A DNA stretch of 64,000 nt, from positions 103,183-167,182 of the forward strand of contig NZ_JAQQKW010000008.1 in the NCBI RefSeq assembly GCF_028550395.1. The letters are read 5' to 3'. This document shows positions 1 through 8,565 of this stretch, in pieces. Each line of letters opens with the position of its first letter. The first letter of the stretch is position 1. The notes beneath the pieces are model-generated. The model ran no database searches. It was given only the letters and a program-made list of their open reading frames with translations, and had not been told where the DNA came from. The translations under genes were made by a program, and so were the position numbers. The DNA is from Asticcacaulis currens (GTDB taxonomy: Bacteria > Pseudomonadota > Alphaproteobacteria > Caulobacterales > Caulobacteraceae).

Positions 1-579
1 GTGGCCAATACCGAAAACCTCGGTCTGGAAAAGCTGGGCGTTGAGATGGACCGCGGTCACATCAAGAACGACAGCCACGGCAAGACCAATGTGAAGGGCC
101 TTTACGCCATTGGCGACTGCGCCGGGCCGCCCTGGCTGGCGCACAAGGCTTCGCACGAAGCCGTCCACGCCGCCGACTATATGGCCGGCAAGAAGCTGTC
201 GAACCTCAATCCGCCGATTCCGGGCTGCACCTACGCCACGCCGGAAGTGGCCTCGGTCGGTATCACCGAGCAGGGCGCGAAGGAAAAGGGTCTGGACGTC
301 AAGATCGGCCGATTCCCCTTCAAGGCCAATGGCAAGGCGATTGCGGCCGGTGAGCCGGGCGGTTTCGTCAAGGTGATCTTCGACAAGAAGACCGGCGCGC
401 TTCTGGGGGCCCACCTGATCGGGGCCAATGTAACGGAAATGGTGCAGGGCTTCTGTCTGGCCATCACCATGGAAGCGACGGAAGAGGACCTTCAAGGGAC
501 CGTCTTCCCGCACCCGACTATGTCGGAGGCCATCCTCGAAGCGTCGCTGGATGCCGACGGACGGATGATCAATCTGTAG
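1..579 (+). CDS. lpdA: Dihydrolipoyl dehydrogenase, C-terminal part (cut by window start)
   Basis: This is the 3' end of the E3 flavoprotein that reoxidises dihydrolipoamide in 2-oxo acid dehydrogenase complexes, using NAD+. The frame is open from base 1, so the N-terminal FAD part lies outside the window and the GTG at base 1 is not a start. Seen are the second FAD-contact segment (GLYAIGDCAG, about residues 33-42 of the fragment) and the dimerisation domain ending in the His-Glu catalytic dyad (FPHPTMSE, His171 and Glu176 of the fragment). The gene is followed by a strong hairpin terminator at 681-711. The lipoyl synthase gene lies about 7 kb downstream, fitting a lipoate-related neighbourhood. 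Confidence 0.95.
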   Translation: MANTENLGLEKLGVEMDRGHIKNDSHGKTNVKGLYAIGDCAGPPWLAHKASHEAVHAADYMAGKKLSNLNPPIPGCTYATPEVASVGITEQGAKEKGLDVKIGRFPFKANGKAIAAGEPGGFVKVIFDKKTGALLGAHLIGANVTEMVQGFCLAITMEATEEDLQGTVFPHPTMSEAILEASLDADGRMINL

Positions 580-680
580 AACCACCATGGAGGAAACAGG
601 TTTCCCCCATGTACCCCCTTCGCCGTATTGTGAAAAATTTCTTGGGGCGGCCCGTCGAAATTTTTCGCTTTGAAGCGTAA

Positions 681-711
681 AAAAGCCCGCTCTGAAACAG
701 AGCGGGCTTTT
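681..711. terminator. Bidirectional rho-independent terminator
   Basis: A perfect 13-bp stem (681-693 against 699-711) with a 5-nt GAAAC loop, GC-rich core and A4/T4 ends on both sides. It lies between lpdA (+) and the PepSY gene (-), whose 3' ends converge here, so it can serve both. Confidence 0.85.
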
Positions 712-782
712 GATTTTATTGGAAAAATTATAATTTCAAAACGCAATTTAAATTTCAGTTTTATTTTGCAATTTATTCTCCG

Positions 783-2114
783 TTACGTCAGGCCCAGCCA
801 GTCGCGGACAGGGGCGATACGCCTCAGTACCCATCGCTCGATCAGGGCCACAAGGATCAGGCACAGCCCCATCATTGGCAGGAAAAGGGCAAGGCCCAGT
901 ATCAGCAAGCCCAGTCCCGTGCCGAGCCGTTCGTCGGGCAGGCGACTGGGCGCGCCCAGTGTCACCTTGTCCGGTCGCCGTCGCCACCACATCATCACCG
1001 CCGAAACGCACAGCGTTAAAAGTCCTGCGGCGGTTAGCACGCCCAGCGCCTGATTGAACGCGCCGAATAACTGGCCTTCGTGCAGGGCAATGCTCACACC
1101 GAACACCCGGTCGATCAGTGGCTTGTCACCAAAGGTCTTGATCTGCGCCACGTCCCCCATGTGATCGAAGGTGACGGTAACGCCCTTGGGCCGGTTCTGG
1201 GTCTGGGAGACGCCCTGCCACGGCTTGCCCCCGGCCGGTGCCATCAGCACGACCGGCGGCGGCAGGTCGGCGGCGCGCAATTCGCCCGCCATATGGTCCA
1301 GAAGCGTCAAATCGACCGCGCCTCCGGCTTGCGCACTGCCGTGGCCGTGGCCCTCGTGCTCGCCGGCCTTGTCGGCCGCGCGGCTGGTGGACCAGTCCGG
1401 TTTGGACGACTGAGCGATCACCGCCTGACGCACCACCTTGAACCCGGCCCCCCAGACGGTCGTCCACGGCAGGCCGGTCAGCAGCAGGCAGAGCGCAAAA
1501 AACGACACCCACAGGCCCGTCACCGCGTGCAGATCGCGCCAGAACAGTTTGGCCTCAAGGCGCGGCCACAGGACTCCGGCCAGACCCTTTGCGCCCCGCG
1601 GCCACCACAGATAGAGGCCGGTAAGGATCATCACTATGGCCCAGCACGCTGCCGTTTCGACCAGCAGGGTGCCGAACAGCCCGGCAAACAACTCGCCATG
1701 GATGGTTTTGACGACATTCATAAACCGCGCCTCTTCGGGCACGGATTTCAGCATGGTCAGGGTTTCCGGGTGCACATAGACGCGCAGCCGTTCGCCCTTT
1801 TCGCTCAACGTGACGCGCGCCGCGTCGGTGACGTCCGGCCGGACCTCGACCGACTGAAACTGCGCGTGGGGAAAGGCCGCCAGCGCGCCTTCGACCTGCG
1901 CCGACAGGGGCTGAACCCGCCCCGCCCGACCCACCTGATCATAGGGGCGGTCGATGGCCGCCTCGATCTGGGGCTTGAACAGATAGATCGGCCCCGTCAG
2001 GGACAGGATCACGATGAAGGGGATGCACACCAGCCCCGCATAGAAGTGCCACCGCCAGATCATCCGGTAGTCGATAATCTGGCGGCGAACCGTGTCGTTC
2101 GCCGCCTGGTTCAT
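783..2114 (-). CDS. PepSY-associated TM (PiuB-like) membrane protein
   Basis: A 443-residue inner-membrane protein of the PepSY-associated TM family, often called iron-regulated or iron-uptake membrane protein and suspected of reducing or handling metal at the inner membrane. The first membrane span (about residues 18-50, WRWHFYAGLVCIPFIVILSL) carries the family's arginine/tryptophan/histidine pattern; further spans lie near 155-175, 200-225, 360-380 and 400-430, with periplasmic PepSY-like regions between. A His-rich stretch (HEGHGHG, about residue 255) could bind metal. Its ATG follows the TonB receptor stop codon after one base, so the two are cotranscribed. The metal is not shown by the sequence. 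Confidence 0.85.
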   Translation of the reverse strand: MNQAANDTVRRQIIDYRMIWRWHFYAGLVCIPFIVILSLTGPIYLFKPQIEAAIDRPYDQVGRAGRVQPLSAQVEGALAAFPHAQFQSVEVRPDVTDAARVTLSEKGERLRVYVHPETLTMLKSVPEEARFMNVVKTIHGELFAGLFGTLLVETAACWAIVMILTGLYLWWPRGAKGLAGVLWPRLEAKLFWRDLHAVTGLWVSFFALCLLLTGLPWTTVWGAGFKVVRQAVIAQSSKPDWSTSRAADKAGEHEGHGHGSAQAGGAVDLTLLDHMAGELRAADLPPPVVLMAPAGGKPWQGVSQTQNRPKGVTVTFDHMGDVAQIKTFGDKPLIDRVFGVSIALHEGQLFGAFNQALGVLTAAGLLTLCVSAVMMWWRRRPDKVTLGAPSRLPDERLGTGLGLLILGLALFLPMMGLCLILVALIERWVLRRIAPVRDWLGLT

Positions 2115-2115
2115 G

Positions 2116-4191
2116 CTATTGCCCCGTCAGCTTGAAGCCGATGAACACGGCGCGACCTTCGCCGGGCCAGAAGGCCGACCGCGAGCTGGCCGCGACCCTG
2201 GTGAAGTCGGTCACCGCCGTGACGCTCGACACATAGCGCGTGTCGTCCAGATTGCGCCCTTCGACGAAGACTTCCAGCCCGTCATTGATCTTTTTGGAGG
2301 CTGACAGGTTCCACACGGTGAAGCCCGGTGCCTTTTGCGTATTGGCGTAATCGACCCACACATCCGACGGCGTCCATTCCACCGACGGCGTAATGCGCCA
2401 GCCGCTCTTTGAGCTGAAGGCCAGTTCGCCGCGGTAGTAGTGTTCGGGGATGATGGGCAGGCGACCATTGCCATAGGTCTTGTCATGGTCGAATTTGAAA
2501 TCCGACCAGGTATAGGTCTGACGCGCCATGACGGCCCAGTTACCGATGCTGCCGATGCGCCAGTCGAGCGCGGCTTCAAGGCCCTGATGGATCGTGTTCT
2601 GGGCGTTGAAGGTGGCGGCGGGAATGTCGGGCGACACGATGAAGTTGAGCATTTCTCCGTCGATTTCGGCCCGATAGAGCGCCACATCCCAGGTCAGGTG
2701 TTGCGAGCGGCCGCGCGTGCCGATTTCCGCCGTCACGGCCTCCTGAGGCCGCACGCTGGTGAACTGCGGCAGGGGCGTCTGCACCAGAGCGCCATAGGTC
2801 GGGGCTTCGACCGACTTGGTAATATTGGCAAAGACCTGCTGACCGCCGGCGTTTTGCCACAGAAGCCCGACGCGCGGCGCAAACCAGTCGAAATCCTTGT
2901 CGGCATTGTTGGCCGTATTGAGATAGTTGACATAGTCGCGGCGGGTCCAGCCGTAGGAGCCGCCGGCGATCAGGGCCAGTTGCTCCGTGACGAACAGGCG
3001 GCCTTCGGCAAACACATCCCAGCTCTGGGCGTTCTGCACCGCATTACCCGACATCGTGCCGGGCAGGCCATTGCTGTTGGCGAAGGTGTGGGCGTCGATA
3101 TTGCCGCTTCGGTAATTGACCCCGGCAAAGACGTCGTAGCGCTTGCCGCCCACTGTGCCCTGACCGTCGAGGCGGGCAAAGGCGCCATAGTTCTGATATT
3201 GCTGGTCAATATAGATGGAGATGGGGTGGATGAGCTGCTTCCACGCGGCATAGACGCCGCCTTCGACGCGCCAGTTGTCGTTGATCTGCCAGTCGCCCTG
3301 CACCGTGCTGCGCGCGGATTTGACGTTGCGGCCGTAGCGCAGCAGCGGATAGTTGGCGGCGGTCGTCACCCTGGGTGTCGTCAGGGCCTGTTGGAGAGTC
3401 AGAGCCCCGGCGATGCGCTGATCAAGGTCATTGCCCTGAAAAATGAAACGCAGCGAGCGGCCTTCACCGAAGCGGCGACCGATATTCAGCGTCACACGTT
3501 TACCGTTCTGTTCGGAATTGTCGCGCCAGCCGTCGGCATGGACGGTGCTGGCCGACAGATAGAGGTCGTAATCGCCGATGACATCGGCATAGGCGATCTG
3601 TCCACGGGTGGTGCCAAAGCTGCCGCCTTCCAGCCGCACCAGCGTGCGGTAACCGGCATTGCGGCCGCTGGTCGTGACGTAGTTGACCGCACCGCCCAGT
3701 TGCGCGCCGCCGAAGCGCAGGGCATTGCCGCCCTTATAGACTTCGATATAGCGCGCCGACAGCGGGTCGATCTCCTGATAATCGCCGGAGCCGTCGGCCT
3801 GATTGACGGGTACGCCGTCGATGGACAGCCACGACCCGCGATTGTGGGCGGAGTTACCGATGCCGGAGCCGCGAATAGAGAAGCGGCTGTCTTCGCCGAA
3901 CTTCTTTTGGGCGAAGACGCCGGAGACGTTTTTCAGCGTGTCGTACATCCCGACCGCATAGCTGTTGCTATAGGTTTCGGAGGCGACGACCGACACTGCG
4001 CCCGGTGTCCGCGACAATTTGGCGCGGGTGTCGCGCACGGCGGACGGGTCTTCGGGATTGAGGCGGCCGGTGACGATGACGGTGGGGATGTCATCCGCGT
4101 CGGAGGCGATGGGGGCGGCAAAAGCGGGCAGGGCGGCGCACAGGGCGAGGCCGGAAGCGCTGAGGCACAGCGCGAATATACGGGTTTTCAT
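2116..4191 (-). CDS. TonB-dependent outer-membrane receptor
   Basis: A 691-residue TonB-dependent receptor, which imports a metal or metal complex across the outer membrane using energy passed on by TonB-ExbBD. It has a signal peptide with likely cleavage after AFA (residue 25), a TonB box (PTVIVTG, about 36-42), a plug domain (about 55-175, with FSIRGSGIGNS and the LRFGGAQLGGAVNYVT end motif) and a beta-barrel that finishes in the final strand FIGFKLTGQ. Upstream by 63 bases is a DUF2946 gene and directly downstream a PepSY membrane protein, a combination seen around copper or iron receptors. Substrate is inferred from neighbours only. No heme FRAP/NPNL motif was seen. Confidence 0.92.
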   Translation of the reverse strand: MKTRIFALCLSASGLALCAALPAFAAPIASDADDIPTVIVTGRLNPEDPSAVRDTRAKLSRTPGAVSVVASETYSNSYAVGMYDTLKNVSGVFAQKKFGEDSRFSIRGSGIGNSAHNRGSWLSIDGVPVNQADGSGDYQEIDPLSARYIEVYKGGNALRFGGAQLGGAVNYVTTSGRNAGYRTLVRLEGGSFGTTRGQIAYADVIGDYDLYLSASTVHADGWRDNSEQNGKRVTLNIGRRFGEGRSLRFIFQGNDLDQRIAGALTLQQALTTPRVTTAANYPLLRYGRNVKSARSTVQGDWQINDNWRVEGGVYAAWKQLIHPISIYIDQQYQNYGAFARLDGQGTVGGKRYDVFAGVNYRSGNIDAHTFANSNGLPGTMSGNAVQNAQSWDVFAEGRLFVTEQLALIAGGSYGWTRRDYVNYLNTANNADKDFDWFAPRVGLLWQNAGGQQVFANITKSVEAPTYGALVQTPLPQFTSVRPQEAVTAEIGTRGRSQHLTWDVALYRAEIDGEMLNFIVSPDIPAATFNAQNTIHQGLEAALDWRIGSIGNWAVMARQTYTWSDFKFDHDKTYGNGRLPIIPEHYYRGELAFSSKSGWRITPSVEWTPSDVWVDYANTQKAPGFTVWNLSASKKINDGLEVFVEGRNLDDTRYVSSVTAVTDFTRVAASSRSAFWPGEGRAVFIGFKLTGQ

Positions 4192-4254
4192 GAAATAACC
4201 TGTCTGAAAGCACGACGTATCAGCGCGCGTGATGCACGCTGAGCGGAAAAGCGA

Positions 4255-4668
4255 TCAGACGAGGTGTGGGGGGCCGCAGGAATGCGGACGCGGCGGGGCG
4301 CGGGCCTTCGGTTGCGCCACATCCGACGCAGGCGTCAGCGGCGCAAGGGTTTGCATATAGACAACGGGTGCGACGGTCAGGTCGGGCTGCGGCAGGCCGG
4401 TCAGGCCCGCCAGCACGCAATCGGCGCATTTGAGGCCCTGAGTGGCCTTTTGCACCTTGTCCTTAGCGACGGCCTGACTGAGGGTCGTATCGACCACCGG
4501 CACCGGACTGTTACACAGGACAAAGCCAGACCCGTCGCGCGATGCCGCCAGAAGGTGCGGCGGAAACAGCACCTGAACCAGCAGGCCCATGACCACGGCG
4601 ATCAGCGTCCAGAAGCGGATTTCGCTTCCGGCCTTGGTGCCGTGAGACGGGGTGCGGGCTATGGCCAT
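4255..4668 (-). CDS. DUF2946-like small membrane protein
   Basis: A 137-residue protein with one hydrophobic segment near the N-terminus (about residues 20-40, LIAVVMGLLVQVLFPPHLLA), a CxxC motif (CADC, about 100-103) and a Pro/His/Cys tail (RPHSCGPP). This matches the DUF2946 layout, small proteins that commonly sit beside TonB receptors for copper; the cysteines and histidines may bind metal. It begins 32 bases after the stop of the acyl-ACP synthetase-like gene on the same strand and precedes the receptor by 63 bases, so a four-gene leftward transcript is possible. Family assignment is by pattern; function is not known. Confidence 0.7.
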   Translation of the reverse strand: MAIARTPSHGTKAGSEIRFWTLIAVVMGLLVQVLFPPHLLAASRDGSGFVLCNSPVPVVDTTLSQAVAKDKVQKATQGLKCADCVLAGLTGLPQPDLTVAPVVYMQTLAPLTPASDVAQPKARAPPRPHSCGPPHLV

Positions 4669-4700
4669 GTTTCCGCCTTAACCCTGGCGTGTGCCGGCTG

Positions 4701-6257
4701 TCAAGCGGCGTTGGCCACCACCTCGGCCAGCTTTTGCAGGGTGACATAGTCCGTCTTGCCCGAACCGAGGACGGGAATCGACTCGACCTTGACCAGCTTT
4801 TTGGGGATGGCCAGCGCCGGAACGCCCTTCTCCTTTGCCTGATCCGACAGGGTGGACAGGTCCGCCGCCGCGTGATCGGTCAGGAGCACCAGACGCTCAC
4901 CCTTCTTGTCATCAGCCAGCGACACGACGGCGTGGCGATGGTCCGGCCACACCTCTTCGGCCAGCCGCTCAACGGCGGTCAGCGACACCATCTCGCCGGC
5001 GATCTTGGCGAAGCGCTTGGCGCGGCCAAGGATGCGGATGCAGCCATGCCGGTCGATTGAGACGATATCGCCGGTGTCGTGCCAGCCATCTTTAGGGGCT
5101 TCGATAACGTCGGGCGTTTCGAGATTGATATAGCCGGCCATGACGTTCGGGCCCTTGACGTGCAGGCGTCCGCCTTCGGGGATGCCTTCGACGACCTCAA
5201 GGCGCAACTGCATACCGGGCAGGGCGCGGCCCACCGTGCCGTAATGATTGTCGGTCGGCAGATTGACCGCCAGAACCGGTGAGGTTTCGGTGACGCCATA
5301 GCCTTCGATAACGGTCAGGCCGTACTGTTCGCTGAACAGCTTGTGCGTTTCGTCGCGCACCTTTTCCGCCCCGCAGACCACGAAGGCGAGCGTCGCGAAA
5401 TCGTCCGGCTGCGCCTGACGGGCGTACTGGTTGAGGAAGGTGTCGGTCGAAAACAGCAGCGACGCTTTCGTTTCCTTGAGCAGGCCGGGGATCTGCTTGA
5501 CGTGCAGCGGCGACGGATACTGAAAGCTGCGCATCCCCTGCAACAGCGGCAGGATCAGGCCGCCGGTCAGGCCCAGCGAATGGAAGATCGGCATGGGGTT
5601 AAAGCACACCCATTCCGGCTTCAGCTCGATATGGGCGGCGATCTGGGCGCAGTTGAGCACCAGATTGGCCTGAGTGAGCACCACGCCGCGCGGGGTACCA
5701 AAGCTCCCCGACGTGAACAGGATGACGCCGATATCGGACGGCTGGGCGCGGTGGGCAAAACGCCGCGGCAGTTTGGAGGCCGCCAGTCCGTACAGCTTGT
5801 CCGGCAGGGACAGGGATTTGCGCAGGTCTTCGAGATAGAGGATGCGGACGAAGTGCCCCATGGCCTCAACCAGGTCTTCCAGCTTGGCCTGTTGGACGAA
5901 GCGCTTCGAGGTTATAACCGTCTTGACCTTCGCGGTCAGGCAGCCCGTCTTGATATTGGCCGGGCCGGCGGTGAAATTGATCATTACCGGCGTGCGGCCG
6001 TGGGCGTGCAGGGCAAAGAAGCTCAGAGCCCCGCCCATTGAGGTCGGCAGCATCAGGCCGATGCGCGTTTCCTTCTTCAGCGCCTTGTCGAACAGGCGCG
6101 CCAGTACGAAGGTGCGCAGGACAAATTCGTTGTAACTGATGGGCTGGCGGTCCTGATCCTCGATAATGAGCTTGGACTTGCCGTGTTTATCTGCGGCGTC
6201 GAGCAGCGCGTCGAACAGGGATTTCGTTTCGGCTTCGACATCAAAAGGGCGCACCAT
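4701..6257 (-). CDS. AMP-dependent acyl-[ACP] synthetase (Aas C-terminal domain-like)
   Basis: A 518-residue adenylate-forming ligase that should activate a fatty acid as acyl-AMP and transfer it to a carrier protein or CoA. Motifs: the P-loop TSGSFGTPRG (about 182-191, with Phe where Glu is usual), FHSLGLTGG, GYGVTETSP, HDTGD and GRAKRFAKIAGEMVS near the end, plus the catalytic Lys in GSGKTDYVT. The wording of these motifs resembles the acyl-ACP synthetase half of E. coli Aas (LysoPE recycling), but the acyltransferase half is absent. The ATG has an AGGGAG ribosome site. A perfect TGAACATTGTTCA palindrome lies about 100 bases upstream. Substrate, and ACP rather than CoA as acceptor, is inference. 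Confidence 0.85.
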   Translation of the reverse strand: MVRPFDVEAETKSLFDALLDAADKHGKSKLIIEDQDRQPISYNEFVLRTFVLARLFDKALKKETRIGLMLPTSMGGALSFFALHAHGRTPVMINFTAGPANIKTGCLTAKVKTVITSKRFVQQAKLEDLVEAMGHFVRILYLEDLRKSLSLPDKLYGLAASKLPRRFAHRAQPSDIGVILFTSGSFGTPRGVVLTQANLVLNCAQIAAHIELKPEWVCFNPMPIFHSLGLTGGLILPLLQGMRSFQYPSPLHVKQIPGLLKETKASLLFSTDTFLNQYARQAQPDDFATLAFVVCGAEKVRDETHKLFSEQYGLTVIEGYGVTETSPVLAVNLPTDNHYGTVGRALPGMQLRLEVVEGIPEGGRLHVKGPNVMAGYINLETPDVIEAPKDGWHDTGDIVSIDRHGCIRILGRAKRFAKIAGEMVSLTAVERLAEEVWPDHRHAVVSLADDKKGERLVLLTDHAAADLSTLSDQAKEKGVPALAIPKKLVKVESIPVLGSGKTDYVTLQKLAEVVANAA

Positions 6258-6357
6258 GCGCGATCACTCCCTTTGACCGGCTTGAGGGGCCGTCATTGTA
6301 CTGCGGCTGCCGATCAATTCTGGTTACACCCTATGAGCCTACGCGCCACAAGTCAAT

Positions 6358-6370
6358 TGAACATTGTTCA
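6358..6370. promoter_or_regulatory. Palindromic operator candidate TGAACATTGTTCA
   Basis: A perfect palindrome (TGAAC-ATT-GTTCA, extendable by one base to TTGAAC...GTTCAA) about 100 bases upstream of the acyl-ACP synthetase-like gene. The same 13-mer, on the other strand, occurs at 16098-16110 upstream of a MelB-type symporter. The form fits a TetR/AcrR-type dimer site; the regulator is unknown. Confidence 0.5.
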
Positions 6371-6393
6371 AATAATTGAGAGGTGGCTGTTTT

Positions 6394-6512
6394 ACCAAGG
6401 GTCATTGAAAATGACTCTTGGTATTCCTTTCGAGAATGTCTCATGTCGCTGACACATATGAGACATTCTCGAGTTTTCAACGGCCGGATGCGGTCAGCAT
6501 CTTCGGCCGTTG
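6394..6512. repeat. Three consecutive inverted repeats
   Basis: Three hairpin-forming repeats occupy 119 bases between the ligase promoter and the hydrolase 3' end: arms 6394-6406/6410-6422 (12 of 13 matching, 3-nt loop); arms 6431-6444/6458-6471 (14 of 14, CGAGAATGTCTCAT, 13-nt loop); arms 6479-6491/6497-6511 (8+5 bp with a 2-nt bulge). None is followed by a clear T-tract on either strand, so they are not ordinary rho-independent terminators. They could be a structured RNA, a decay-blocking 3' UTR for the hydrolase, or protein sites. Confidence 0.65.
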
Positions 6513-6520
6513 GTATTATG

Positions 6521-7447
6521 TCAGCCGCCAAGGCTCAAAAAGGTCTCAAAAACGGGCCCTAATTCGTCTTCGCTGACAACGGATTTCACCTCGCAGGAAG
6601 TGTGTCCGCTACACAGCGCCTTGAGATCGCCTGTACCCGCCAGAATCACGGGGGCGGCGGCGCGGCCCAACTCCAGCCGGAAGCCGCTGAGCGCCCGGCG
6701 CGCCTCGCCCATCTGCTTGATCCAGCCTTCGCTCAGGTGGACGCGACGCAGATCGGGATTGGCCATGCGCCAGCGATGCGCCACCTTGCCCCACGCATCG
6801 GCGGGCTCGTCTTCGCGGTGCCATTCGGCGGGTGAGGCCGAATGCGAGGCGTCCCAAGGCGCATAGGCCAGCACACCGCGCAGCGGCCAGTTGCGCGCGT
6901 CCATAGCCAGTGCCGTCAGCGCCCCGGACCCGTGCCCAAAGAGATAAAGAGGCTTGGTGGGTGAGGGGCGAATGACCTCGGTCACGAAGGCCTCGGCGGC
7001 CTTGATGGGGTGTCTGAAGTCGGGCAGGACAATATCCTGATTTTGCAGCAGATACTTGCCTGATCCGCCCTGACCCGGTGCTTCGAAAAGCCATACGCTC
7101 AGCTTATCCAACACCGCCTGTTGCGCCAGTCCGAAATAGACTTCGGCGGGGTAGCGCGCATCGGCCAGGATCAGCAGATGCCCACGCGGATTGAGCGGTG
7201 GGGCGGCAACGCCGTAACGCGCTTCGGGAAGGGTGCCGAATTTGAAACCGCTCCACACGAACCCGGCGGGCGGATAGGCATCGGGCGACAGGCCGGGCGG
7301 GATTTGCGAGTCGGTAAAGGCGGCACCCGTCTGGTCCGGACCGTCACTGCGCGTACAGCCCGCCAATATACCGCCTATGCCGACTGCCGCACCGGCCAGT
7401 AACCGGCGGCGGGACAGGGAAGGCGGCAACGGCAGGGCGGTGAGCAT
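6521..7447 (-). CDS. Secreted alpha/beta-hydrolase-like lipoprotein (Tat-type signal)
   Basis: A 308-residue protein whose N-terminus combines a twin-arginine-like signal (SLSRRRLLAGAAVG) with a lipobox (LAGC, Cys31), so it is probably an exported lipoprotein. The body looks like an alpha/beta hydrolase: a nucleophile elbow GHGSG (171-175, Ser174) follows a beta-strand PLYLF, and FEAPGQGGSGKY may form the region ahead of it. The acid and histidine of the triad could not be assigned with certainty. No precise family was recognised, and substrate is unknown. It stands alone, divergent from lipA, with an unusual run of hairpins after its stop codon. Confidence 0.6.
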   Translation of the reverse strand: MLTALPLPPSLSRRRLLAGAAVGIGGILAGCTRSDGPDQTGAAFTDSQIPPGLSPDAYPPAGFVWSGFKFGTLPEARYGVAAPPLNPRGHLLILADARYPAEVYFGLAQQAVLDKLSVWLFEAPGQGGSGKYLLQNQDIVLPDFRHPIKAAEAFVTEVIRPSPTKPLYLFGHGSGALTALAMDARNWPLRGVLAYAPWDASHSASPAEWHREDEPADAWGKVAHRWRMANPDLRRVHLSEGWIKQMGEARRALSGFRLELGRAAAPVILAGTGDLKALCSGHTSCEVKSVVSEDELGPVFETFLSLGG

Positions 7448-7584
7448 GGCCTCAGCTTAGGACAGATTCCGGTGTTCGGCCATCCCCTGTTACCCTATGT
7501 TATGGGGTACAAGGCCTTTTGGCTTGATAATGGCGGGCAAAAAGCCCAATTAGGGACGGACTGTTTCCTTATTAAAGTGTCCCC

Positions 7585-8562
7585 ATGGTTACCCTGATCA
7601 ACCGGCTCGACGCCGCGGTTTCCAAGCCTGACCTGCGCCATCCTGAAAAGCAGAATCGTCCGGACACCCCGATTCTGAAGAAGCCGGACTGGCTGCGCGT
7701 CAAGGCACCGGGCTCCGAAGGCTATAATGCGACGCGCCAGACCGTGCGCGACGCCAAGCTGGTGACTGTGTGCGAAGAGGCCGCCTGCCCCAATATCGGT
7801 GAATGCTGGACCAAGAACCACGCCACCCTGATGATCATGGGCGACACCTGCACGCGGGCCTGCGCCTTCTGTAACGTTAAGACCGGCCTGCCACAGCCGC
7901 TCGATGCCGATGAGCCGAACCGCGTCGGCATGACCGTCGCCAAGATGGGCCTGTCGCACGTCGTCATCACCTCGGTGGACCGCGACGATCTGGCCGATGG
8001 CGGGGCGGAACACTTCGCCGAGGTGATCCGTCAGATTCGCCTGCAATCGCCGAAGACCACCGTTGAAATCCTGACGCCGGACTTCCTGCGTAAGGACGGG
8101 GCGGCGGAAGTCGTCATCGACGCCAAGCCGGACGTCTTCAACCACAATCTCGAAACTGTCCCCCGTAACTATCTGAAGATCCGTCCCGGCGCGCGCTATT
8201 ACCATTCGCTTCGCCTGCTGGAGCGCGTCAAGGAGCGCGACCCTTCGCAGTTCACCAAGTCCGGCATCATGGTCGGTCTGGGCGAAACCAAGGAAGAGGT
8301 GATGCAGGTGATGGACGATATGCGCTCCGCCGGCGTCGATTTCATAACCATTGGTCAGTATCTTCAGCCGACCCGCAAGCACGCCGCCATTGACCGCTTC
8401 GTCACGCCGGATGAATTCAAGGCCTATGAGTCGATCGCGCGCGCGAAGGGCTTCCTGATGGTGTCGTCTTCGCCGCTCACCCGGTCTTCGCACCATGCGG
8501 GCGAAGATTTCGAGCGTCTGCGGGCGGCGCGTGACGCGCAACTGGCGGGCAAGCGGGCCTGA
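7585..8562 (+). CDS. lipA: Lipoyl synthase
   Basis: A 325-residue radical-SAM enzyme that inserts two sulfurs into octanoyl-lipoyl domains of the E2 and H proteins. Both iron-sulfur motifs are complete: the auxiliary cluster C63-x4-C68-x5-C74 and the radical-SAM cluster C89-x3-C93-x2-C96. The C-terminal [15 protein letters not shown] segment includes the conserved serine that ligates the auxiliary cluster in the family. Length is normal. The COQ10/RatA gene starts three bases after its stop codon, an arrangement widespread in alphaproteobacteria, and lpdA lies upstream. Confidence 0.97.
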   Translation: MVTLINRLDAAVSKPDLRHPEKQNRPDTPILKKPDWLRVKAPGSEGYNATRQTVRDAKLVTVCEEAACPNIGECWTKNHATLMIMGDTCTRACAFCNVKTGLPQPLDADEPNRVGMTVAKMGLSHVVITSVDRDDLADGGAEHFAEVIRQIRLQSPKTTVEILTPDFLRKDGAAEVVIDAKPDVFNHNLETVPRNYLKIRPGARYYHSLRLLERVKERDPSQFTKSGIMVGLGETKEEVMQVMDDMRSAGVDFITIGQYLQPTRKHAAIDRFVTPDEFKAYESIARAKGFLMVSSSPLTRSSHHAGEDFERLRAARDAQLAGKRA

Positions 8563-8565
8563 CAC

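Noticed and set aside
1080..2135. Long open frame on the plus strand opposite the PepSY gene
   Set aside because: Antisense shadow caused by GC-rich codon bias; no ribosome site or domain.
2440..4242. Long open frame (600 codons) on the plus strand opposite the TonB receptor
   Set aside because: It is the antisense of a clear receptor gene with strong codon bias; the protein has no recognisable domain.
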